This document shows positions 43,581 to 49,091 of a stretch of 49,091 nt of DNA, piece by piece. The stretch spans positions 1 to 49,091 of the forward strand of contig CBCTTQ010000015.1 in assembly GCA_965149945.1 (NCBI GenBank). Reading direction: 5' to 3'. The stretch's first letter is position 1, and each line of letters begins with the position of its first letter. The DNA is from JAHZFN01 sp965149945 (GTDB lineage Bacteria > Bacillota > Dehalobacteriia > UBA4068 > UBA4997). The notes beneath the pieces are model-generated. The model ran no database searches and was not told where the DNA came from. It worked only from the letters and a program-made list of their open reading frames with translations. Both the position numbers and the translations under genes were made by a program.

Positions 43581-45314
43581 TTGGCAAAGAAAACTTTGAT
43601 GACAGGGAACCAGGCGGTGGCGCGTGGTTTCTGGGAAGCGGGCGGCAAAGTCGTGGCATCTTATCCGGGAACCCCCAGCACAGAGATTACCGAAAACGCC
43701 GCTTTGTATGATGAAATTCACGCGGAGTGGTCGCCCAATGAAAAAGTGGCGGTAGAAGTAGCCAACGGCGCCGCTATTGCCGGAGCCAGAGCTATGAGCT
43801 GTATGAAACATGTTGGGGTGAACGTAGCGGCGGATCCGTTGTTTACGGCTTCTTATATCGGCGCCAACGGTGGTTTGTTGATTGTCTCTGCAGACGATCC
43901 CGGCATGCACAGTTCTCAGAATGAGCAGGATAACCGTAATTACGCCAAGGCGGCAAAGGTGCCGGCTCTGGAACCTGAGTATAGTTGAGAATGCAAAGAG
44001 TTTGTGAAAGAGGCGCTGGATTTGAGCGTAGAGTTTGACACGCCGGTGCTGTTGCGCCTGACGACCAGAGTTGCCCATTCTCAATCTCTGGTGGAATTGG
44101 CTGATCGGAAAGAAGTCTCTGTGAAGTCTTATGAAAAAAATATTGCCAAAAACGTTATGGTGCCTGCCAACGCCATTCGGAAGCATCCGCGGGTGGAAGC
44201 CAGAACCGAAGCTTTGACAGAACGGGTTGTCAATGAACGTTTCAACCGTATCGAGTGGGGAGTGGATCGTTCTTTGGGTATTGTGGCTTCCGGCGCTGTT
44301 TATCAATATGTTAAAGAAGTTTTACCGAAGGTTTCCGTCCTGAAAGTCGGAATGCCTTTCCCCCTGTCTAAAGAGATTGTGTCGGAATTTGCGGCGGGTG
44401 TGGATCGCTTGGTTGTCATCGAAGAACTGGATCCTTTCCTGGAAGAGACTATTCGCAATATGGGTATTGCGGTGGAAGGAAAAAATCTTTTCTCGAAATG
44501 CGGAGAAATTTTCGCGGAAGATATCGCTGTGGTTTTGGGAGATGACGCGGAAAAAACTGACGGAGAAAATCGGGAGATTCCCGTTCGTCCGCCGGTTCTC
44601 TGTCCCGGTTGTCCCCATAGAGGAGTGTTCTATGTGCTGAAACAGTTGGGATTGGTGGTCAGCGGCGACATCGGCTGCTATACTTTAGGCGCCGCGGCCC
44701 CTCTGACCAGCATTGATACTACTGTTTGCATGGGCGCTTCTGTCAGCGGCGCTCACGGAATGGAAATGGCTCGCGGCAAAGACTTCGCTAAAAAAACAGT
44801 AGCGGTGATCGGAGATTCCACTTTTATTCATTCGGGAATTACGGGTCTTATCAATACTGTTTATAACGGCGGAACTACTACTACCATTATTTTGGACAAC
44901 AGCATCACGGCTATGACCGGCCATCAGCAAAATCCCACCACCGGAAAAAACTGTAAGGGCGAACCAGCCTATGCTGTGGATTTAGTGGCTCTTTGCAAGG
45001 CCTGCGGTGTGAATCGGATTCGGGAAGTGGATCCCTTTGATATCAAAGCTCTGAAACAAATTTTGAAAGAAGAAACCGCGGCGGAAGAGCCTTCTGTCGT
45101 TATTACTCGCCGCCCCTGTATTCTCATTAACAGAAAAGCCATAGCGCCTGCTCTGATTATTAATCAGGATCGGTGCATTCAGTGCGGTAGTTGTATGAAA
45201 ATCGGTTGTCCCTGCATTGGTAAGGTAGACGGTAAATATCAAATCAACGCGGCGCAATGTGTCGGTTGTGACTTGTGCACAAAACTTTGTCCGACCGGCG
45301 CTATTGAGAAATAG
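43581..45314 (+). CDS. iorA: Indolepyruvate:ferredoxin oxidoreductase alpha subunit with in-frame UGA (candidate selenoprotein)
   Basis: Thiamine-diphosphate enzyme that oxidises aryl pyruvates to arylacetyl-CoA with ferredoxin. If UGA at 43986-43988 (residue 136) is read through, the product is 577 residues, normal for IorA. Domain order is intact: GNQAVARGFWEAGGKVVASYPGTPSTEI at the N-terminus; LEPEYS-[UGA]-ECKEFVKEAL where homologues read about EPSxSQECKD; TPVLLRLTTRVAHSQ; VLCPGCPHRGVFY; the thiamine site GDIGCYTLG and GDSTFIHSGITGLINTVYN; and two [4Fe-4S] motifs at the C-terminus (CIQCGSCMKIGCPC, CVGCDLCTKLCP). There is no other stop or frameshift. A SECIS-like hairpin follows the UGA. 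Start is a TTG at 43581 after GGAAGGGA. If not decoded, the gene is dead. Confidence 0.85.
44013..44029 (+). promoter_or_regulatory. Candidate bacterial SECIS hairpin in iorA
   Basis: Five-bp stem GCGCT (44013-44017) with AGCGT (44025-44029; one G-T pair) and loop GGATTTG, whose first two bases are G. The loop begins 29 bases after the UGA, inside the 16-37 base range reported for bacterial SECIS elements with a G at the start of the loop. A short stem like this can also arise by chance. Confidence 0.4.
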
Positions 45315-45325
45315 GGGGATGTGAA

Positions 45326-45907
45326 ATGAGCAAAGTAACAAATGTTTTGATTGTAGGTGTCGGCGGACAGGGAACCATTTTGGCCAGCCGCGTGCTGTCC
45401 GGCGTGGTGCAGGCTGCCGGTTATGATGTAAAGGTTTCGGAAATCCACGGAATGAGTCAGCGGGGAGGCAGTGTTGTCACTCAGGTACGTTTTGGAGATA
45501 AAGTGTATTCTCCTATTATTCCCGCGGGCAAGGTGGATTTGATTTTAGCTTTTGAATTGTTGGAAGCGGTTCGACACCAGCCTGCCCTGAGCCCGGAAGG
45601 CAAGATGATTGTTAACGTACAGAAAATGATGCCCATGCCGGTGGTTATCGGCGCGGCGGAATATCCGGCAGATTGTCTGGAACAGTTGCGGAAAAAAGCC
45701 GATGTGGTAGCATTGGACGCTTTAAAAATTGCTATGGACTGCAATAATCCAAAGGCGGTCAATGTGGTATTGTTGGGCGTACTTTCGACTCAAATGAACA
45801 TTGACGAACAAATTTGGCTGGATGTATTGAAAGAAAAAGTACCCGCGAAATTTTTGGATGCCAATCTGAAGGCTTTTGCCGAAGGCAGGAAAGCGGCGAA
45901 ACAGTAA
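45326..45907 (+). CDS. iorB: Indolepyruvate:ferredoxin oxidoreductase beta subunit
   Basis: 193-residue gamma-domain-type subunit. VLIVGVGGQGTILASRVLSGVVQAAGYDVKVSEIHGMSQRGGSVVTQVRFG (residues 7-57) is the standard IorB opening, and LIPAFELLEAVRH-like LILAFELLEAVRHQP follows. It binds IorA to form the holoenzyme. It begins 12 bases after iorA with GGGGGATGTG upstream. That iorB is intact and close behind iorA suggests the enzyme is still in use, which bears on the UGA question. Followed by a terminator. Confidence 0.95.
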   Translation: MSKVTNVLIVGVGGQGTILASRVLSGVVQAAGYDVKVSEIHGMSQRGGSVVTQVRFGDKVYSPIIPAGKVDLILAFELLEAVRHQPALSPEGKMIVNVQKMMPMPVVIGAAEYPADCLEQLRKKADVVALDALKIAMDCNNPKAVNVVLLGVLSTQMNIDEQIWLDVLKEKVPAKFLDANLKAFAEGRKAAKQ

Positions 45908-45914
45908 GAAAATC

Positions 45915-45948
45915 ACCGAGCCGTCGGATAGAGTCGGCTCGGTTTTTC
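45915..45948 (+). terminator. Intrinsic terminator of the paaK-iorA-iorB operon
   Basis: Stem ACCGAGCCG/CGGCTCGGT (45915-45923, 45935-45943), 11-base loop, then T5. Confidence 0.88.
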
Positions 45949-45978
45949 TGTTTTTCTTTACGGATTTCGGTCGACATA

Positions 45979-46007
45979 TTGAAAAAACATCAAAAATATG
46001 CTATAAT
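45979..46007 (+). promoter_or_regulatory. Promoter of the ACT-domain gene
   Basis: TTGAAA (45979-45984), 17-base spacer, TATAAT (46002-46007). Confidence 0.8.
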
Positions 46008-46067
46008 TATTCGATTGTAAAAATGGCAAAAGACCAGAAAATGAAATCAAAATTCGGAGGTAAAGCA

Positions 46068-46346
46068 ATGCGTGCGATTATTACAGTATTGGGCGGCGAC
46101 AAAGTTGGGATTATTTATAATGTGACCAAGATCGTCGCGGAATATAACATCAACATCCTCGATATTTCTCAGACTGTTATGGGTGAATCAATTTTCACCA
46201 TGCTGATGTTTGTTGATATGTCGGATATGACCTGCACTTTCCGGGAGTTGGCTCTTTCCCTGGATGCTCTGGCACAGGATTTCGGTGTATCCATTCGTGT
46301 ACAGCGAGAAGATGTGTTTAACGCGATGCACAGCATCCAAGGATAA
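46068..46346 (+). CDS. ACT-domain protein (UPF0237)
   Basis: 92-residue single ACT domain with the GcvR-like opening MRAIITVLGGDKVGIIYNVTKIVAEYNINILDISQTVMGE and FTMLMFVDMS. Such small ACT proteins bind amino acids and are thought to regulate; the ligand is not known. Start 46068 follows CGGAGGTAAAGC; the frame extends upstream but through the promoter. It is nearly always found next to a UPF0210 gene in Firmicutes, as here (30 bases apart). Confidence 0.92.
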   Translation: MRAIITVLGGDKVGIIYNVTKIVAEYNINILDISQTVMGESIFTMLMFVDMSDMTCTFRELALSLDALAQDFGVSIRVQREDVFNAMHSIQG

Positions 46347-46376
46347 GTTGTCCGGGAAAAGATAGGGAGGATCATA

Positions 46377-47741
46377 ATGACCAAGTTAGCGATTAAAGAT
46401 ATTTTAGAAACCATCGCGATGGTGGATAACCAGCATCTTGATGTTCGTACCATCACCATGGGAATTTCTCTGATGGATTGTGCCAGTGATGATATCGATC
46501 AGCTTTGCGCCAGAGTTTATGATAAAATCACCACTAAAGCGGAACGTCTGGTAAAAACCGGAGAAGATATCGAAATGGAACTGGGCATTCCGATTGTAAA
46601 CAAACGGATTTCCGTGACGCCTGTTTCCGTTTTGGCGAATCCGTTTAATTCGGAGCAATGCGTGAAAATTGCCAAAGCTTTGGATCGGGCGGCGGAGACC
46701 ACCGGTGTAAACTTTTTGGGCGGTTATTCCGCGTTGGTGCAGAAAGGCTTTACCAAAGGAGATCGTGTGTTGATTTCTTCCATTCCGGAAGCGCTTTCTT
46801 CCACGAACAAAGTTTGCAGTTCGGTGAATGTAGGTACTACCAAAGCCGGTTTGAATATGTATGCTATTAAGGAAATGGGTGAAATCATCAAGGAAGTGGC
46901 GGAAAAAACCGCGGCGGATAATTGCATGGGCTGTGCCAAACTGGTGGTGTTTGTGAACGCTCCCGAAGACAATCCTTTTATGGCAGGGGCATTTCACGGT
47001 ATCGGAGAAAGTGATGCTGTCATTAACGTAGGTGTCAGCGGACCCGGTGTTGTCAAATACGCTTTGGAAAAAGTCAAAGGGAAAGATTTTGGTGTAGTGG
47101 CGGAAACGATTAAAAAAACTGCTTTTAAAATCACTCGTGTAGGTCAGTTGGTAGCGCAGGAAGCCAGCAATCGTCTGGGCGTTCCTTTTGGTATTGTGGA
47201 TTTATCTTTGGCGCCGACCCCGGCTGTCGGAGACAGCGTAGCGCATATTCTGGAAGAAATGGGTTTGGAACGCTGCGGTACCCACGGTACTACAGCGGCA
47301 TTGGCTCTTTTGAATGATGCTGTGAAAAAAGGCGGTGTCATGGCCAGTTCTTATGTGGGCGGTCTTTCCGGCGCGTTCATTCCGGTCAGCGAAGACGCCG
47401 GCATGATTGAGGCAGTGCAGAAAGGCGCCTTATCTTTGGATAAGTTGGAAGCCATGACCTGCGTTTGCTCTGTCGGTTTGGATATGATCGTTCTTCCGGG
47501 AGATACTTCTCCCGCGACTATTTCCGCCATTATTGCCGATGAGGGCGCTATTGGTATGATCAACAGCAAAACCACCGCGGTGCGCGTGATTCCCGCTATT
47601 GGTAAAAAAGTAGGAGAAATGGTAGAGTTTGGCGGTTTGTTGGGTGCGGGACCAGTACAGCCGGTCAATCCTTTCAGCAGTGAGGAATTCATTGCCAGAG
47701 AAGGTCGCATTCCCGCGCCGATTCACAGTTTGAAAAACTAA
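46377..47741 (+). CDS. UPF0210 / DUF711 family protein
   Basis: 454-residue soluble protein of the PFL-like UPF0210 family. Family stretches: IAMVDNQHLDVRTITMGISLMDC (about 13-35), NFLGGYSALVQKGFTKGD (about 116-133), GVSGPGVVKYAL, and GIVDLSLAPTPAVGDSVAHILEEMGLERCGTHGTTAALALLNDAVKKGG. It is related by fold to glycyl-radical-type barrels, but I see no convincing radical-site motif, and its role is unknown. Paired with the ACT-domain gene upstream, which probably regulates it or shares its ligand. AGGGAGG precedes the ATG. Confidence 0.93.
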   Translation: MTKLAIKDILETIAMVDNQHLDVRTITMGISLMDCASDDIDQLCARVYDKITTKAERLVKTGEDIEMELGIPIVNKRISVTPVSVLANPFNSEQCVKIAKALDRAAETTGVNFLGGYSALVQKGFTKGDRVLISSIPEALSSTNKVCSSVNVGTTKAGLNMYAIKEMGEIIKEVAEKTAADNCMGCAKLVVFVNAPEDNPFMAGAFHGIGESDAVINVGVSGPGVVKYALEKVKGKDFGVVAETIKKTAFKITRVGQLVAQEASNRLGVPFGIVDLSLAPTPAVGDSVAHILEEMGLERCGTHGTTAALALLNDAVKKGGVMASSYVGGLSGAFIPVSEDAGMIEAVQKGALSLDKLEAMTCVCSVGLDMIVLPGDTSPATISAIIADEGAIGMINSKTTAVRVIPAIGKKVGEMVEFGGLLGAGPVQPVNPFSSEEFIAREGRIPAPIHSLKN

Positions 47742-47780
47742 AAAAGTTTGTAAGAGAGAGTGTCACAAAGGAGGAATTGC

Positions 47781-48356
47781 ATGCTCAATCAAGAACAGGT
47801 TTTGGAAATTTTCGCAAAGACCGGAGTGTTGCTGGAAGGCCATTTTAAGTTGACTTCCGGCTTGCATGCGGAAAAATATCTGCAATGTGCTCAGCTTTTG
47901 CAGTATCCGGAAGAAGCCGCGCCCCTTTGCGAACAGTTGGCAGCCAATTTCACCGATCAAGGGGTGACGGTGGTGGCCGGTCCTGCCACCGGCGGCATTA
48001 TCATGGCTTATGAAATCGCACGGATTTTGAAAGTAAGAAATATCTTCGGCGAAAGAGAAAACGGAACCATGACATTCCGTCGGGGCTTCCGTTTGGCGCC
48101 TGCTGATAAAGTATTGGTGGTGGAAGATGTAGTGACTACAGGCGGTTCTGTCCAAGAGCTCATTACCGCGATTCGGAAAACCGGAGCCGAAGTAGTCGGC
48201 GTGGCTTCTTTTGTAAACCGTTCCGGCGGTAAGGTGGACTTTGGAATCCCCTTTGTGTCTTTGGTAAAACTGGATATTCAGACTTACCAGCCGGAAGATT
48301 GTCCTATGTGTAAAGCAGGTAGTGTTGCCGTGAAACCGGGCAGCCGCAATATCTAA
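47781..48356 (+). CDS. pyrE: Orotate phosphoribosyltransferase
   Basis: 191-residue enzyme of pyrimidine synthesis (orotate + PRPP to OMP). The PRPP-binding signature is KVLVVEDVVTTGGSVQEL (about residues 113-130). FKLTSGLHAEKYLQCAQLL (about 23-41) and VVAGPATGGIIMAYEIARIL (about 69-88) mark the short, Thermus/archaeal-like type, with a C-terminal CPMCKAG. ATG at 47781 follows AAAGGAGGAATTGC. No other pyr gene is next to it. It follows the UPF0210 gene at 39 bases and may share its transcript. Confidence 0.94.
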   Translation: MLNQEQVLEIFAKTGVLLEGHFKLTSGLHAEKYLQCAQLLQYPEEAAPLCEQLAANFTDQGVTVVAGPATGGIIMAYEIARILKVRNIFGERENGTMTFRRGFRLAPADKVLVVEDVVTTGGSVQELITAIRKTGAEVVGVASFVNRSGGKVDFGIPFVSLVKLDIQTYQPEDCPMCKAGSVAVKPGSRNI

Positions 48357-48433
48357 TGCTCTGAGTTTAAAGCATTTGATAACCAAAATAGGCAAAAGAA
48401 TTATAAAAAGTTTTGATATTAAAAATGAAGATA

Positions 48434-48476
48434 AAAACTCCATGGGAATGGTTTAAACCTTTGCATGGAGTTTTTT
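48434..48476 (+). terminator. Intrinsic terminator after pyrE
   Basis: Perfect 11-bp stem AAAACTCCATG/CATGGAGTTTT (48434-48444, 48464-48474) with a 19-base loop, then Ts. Confidence 0.85.
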
Positions 48477-48479
48477 ATT

Positions 48480-48726
48480 GGTTCTCATAAAAAGAGGAGA
48501 TGATATAATTAATAATATGTAACATTTTTCGCATAAATCGGTTTTATTTAATACTTTGATTGTTTGGGTATTTGGATAATGATTTGATTGTATTGAGCAA
48601 AAAGTTTTATTTCTTTTTTTTTGAAAATTTGCGAAATAAAGATATGAAATCAGAACAAACTGATAAAAAATGTTTAAGAAAAAAGATAGTTATTTGAAAA
48701 AAATGCATAAAAAATGGAATTTCCTC
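48480..48726. other. AT-rich stretch without genes
   Basis: About 250 bases of clearly higher AT content than the rest of the window, with no ORF of note and only poly-A/poly-T tracts. It leads into the promoter at 48727. Confidence 0.6.
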
Positions 48727-48755
48727 TTGAAAAAATATATTTGTTGCTGTATAAT
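48727..48755 (+). promoter_or_regulatory. Promoter without a following ORF
   Basis: TTGAAA (48727-48732), 17-base spacer, TATAAT (48750-48755). No protein frame follows; see the candidate RNA. Confidence 0.7.
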
Positions 48756-48761
48756 ATAAAT

Positions 48762-48934
48762 ATAATTATTCTCGTTTAAAGATAAAAATGGAAGATTTTT
48801 AATTGAATCCTATCAGAGACTATATTTTTTTATCTCATAAAGAGAATGAAATCTGATGGGAAAATCCTTTGACAATTTCTATTTGACCCACATTCTCATA
48901 AGAGGGAGCGATGTCTTAGACATCGCTCTTTCCC
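48762..48934 (+). ncRNA. Candidate structured small RNA
   Basis: Between a good promoter and a hairpin ending in a U-rich tail lies about 170 bases with no ORF. Long-range pairings are visible: TCCTATCAGA (48808-48817) with TCTGATGGGA (48852-48861), extended by GATTTT (48794-48799) with AAAATC (48861-48866), and GAGAATG (48842-48848) could alternatively pair with CATTCTC (48891-48897). I could not match it to 6S RNA, SRP RNA, RNase P or tmRNA. It may be a small RNA of unknown family. Confidence 0.45.
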
Positions 48935-48936
48935 TC
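48902..48936 (+). terminator. Hairpin ending the candidate small RNA
   Basis: Perfect 10-bp stem GAGCGATGTC/GACATCGCTC (48906-48915, 48919-48928, loop TTA), lengthened by GAGGGA with TCCCTC after a small bulge. The T run after it is short. Confidence 0.65.
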
Positions 48937-48964
48937 ATTATAGGGTGATTTTGAGAAATTTCGG

Positions 48965-48993
48965 TTGACAGAGGAGCTGAGTTTTGGTATAAT
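48965..48993 (+). promoter_or_regulatory. Promoter of the tRNA-Tyr transcript
   Basis: Perfect consensus: TTGACA (48965-48970), 17-base spacer, TATAAT (48988-48993), about 45 bases before the tRNA 5' end. Confidence 0.9.
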
Positions 48994-49037
48994 AAAACTC
49001 GCTGGGCGGCATGGTGTTTGTTTGCCGCAAAATATAT

Positions 49038-49091
49038 GGAGGGGTTCCCGAGTGGCCAAAGGGGGCAGACTGTAAATCTGTTGTCGACGAC
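49038..49091 (+). tRNA. tRNA-Tyr (GTA), cut by window end
   Basis: Begins GGAGGGGTTCCCGAGTGGCC, followed by a D-loop with AAAGGGGGC and the anticodon arm CAGACTGTAAATCTG, where GTA is the anticodon for tyrosine. TTGTCGACGAC begins the long variable arm expected of bacterial tRNA-Tyr. The T-arm and acceptor 3' half lie beyond the window. Confidence 0.93.

Noticed and set aside
43986..43988. UGA read as tryptophan or glycine by a changed genetic code
   Set aside because: Other genes here use TGG for Trp and end normally at TGA (for example cdaA, glmM, pyrimidine and sigma-factor neighbours), so there is no genome-wide recoding.
43994..44004. A second hairpin just after the UGA (CAAA-GAG-TTTG) as the SECIS element
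   Set aside because: Its loop starts only about 9 bases after the UGA, too close for a bacterial SECIS; the GG-loop stem at 44013-44029 fits better.

Overview
The window looks like chromosome of an anaerobic member of the Bacillota (Firmicutes), with roughly mid-40s percent GC by eye. The evidence is a tryptophan T-box leader, near-consensus sigma-A promoters with 17-base spacers, strong Shine-Dalgarno sites, the cdaA-cdaR-glmM cluster, a type III glutamine synthetase, oxygen-sensitive indolepyruvate:ferredoxin oxidoreductase genes, and genes for maturing selenium-dependent molybdenum hydroxylases. I cannot name the genus; Clostridia and Negativicutes both fit. There is no prophage, CRISPR array, rRNA or intact insertion sequence.

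Layout. 1-3.1 kb: 3' end of leuS, then a stand-alone trpB on the minus strand under a T-box with a UGG specifier. 3.2-5.1 kb: a YgbA-like protein, a guanine-deaminase-like enzyme and a LysR regulator. 5.2-9.2 kb: a four-gene run (lipoprotein esterase, iron-type alcohol dehydrogenase, beta-lactamase-fold lipoprotein, small lipoprotein) closed by a strong terminator. 9.2-12.2 kb: a decayed patch (headless flavodoxin, hydrolase tail), a MATE transporter and an aldo/keto reductase lacking its C-terminus. 12.3-17.3 kb: CCA-adding enzyme (minus), type III glutamine synthetase, a small zincin and a TetR regulator. 17.4-20.1 kb: selenium/molybdenum hydroxylase maturation operon, whose YqeC carries a fused ModE-type DNA-binding head, followed by a MocA-like cytidylyltransferase and YqeB. 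20.3-27.5 kb: a frameshifted EamA transporter, cdaA-cdaR-glmM, a short PsuG-like protein, an ECF sigma/anti-sigma pair and a small unknown. 27.5-30.1 kb: lrgAB (minus) and argH. 30.2-41.1 kb: an export island made of an MMPL transporter, a very repetitive exported protein and a 102-aa protein (minus), opposite a TetR gene with a candidate operator between them, then a two-component system and a large ABC exporter. 42-48.4 kb: phenylacetate-CoA ligase, iorA, iorB, then an ACT-domain protein, a UPF0210 protein and pyrE. 48.4-49.1 kb: an AT-rich gap with a candidate small RNA, then a tRNA-Tyr cut by the window edge.

The most notable observation is in iorA. The gene is intact except for one in-frame UGA at 43986-43988. 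Downstream of it, at the distance expected for a bacterial SECIS element, lies a short stem whose loop begins GG. With the selenium-dependent hydroxylase genes 24 kb away, this makes IorA a candidate selenoprotein. The main argument against is that homologues, as I remember them, have Gln rather than Cys at this position. Other points worth checking are the two matching 18-heptad arrays in the MMPL partner protein, the ModE-YqeC fusion, the candidate structured RNA before tRNA-Tyr, and a promoter-leader-terminator arrangement ahead of the phenylacetate-CoA ligase/ior genes.
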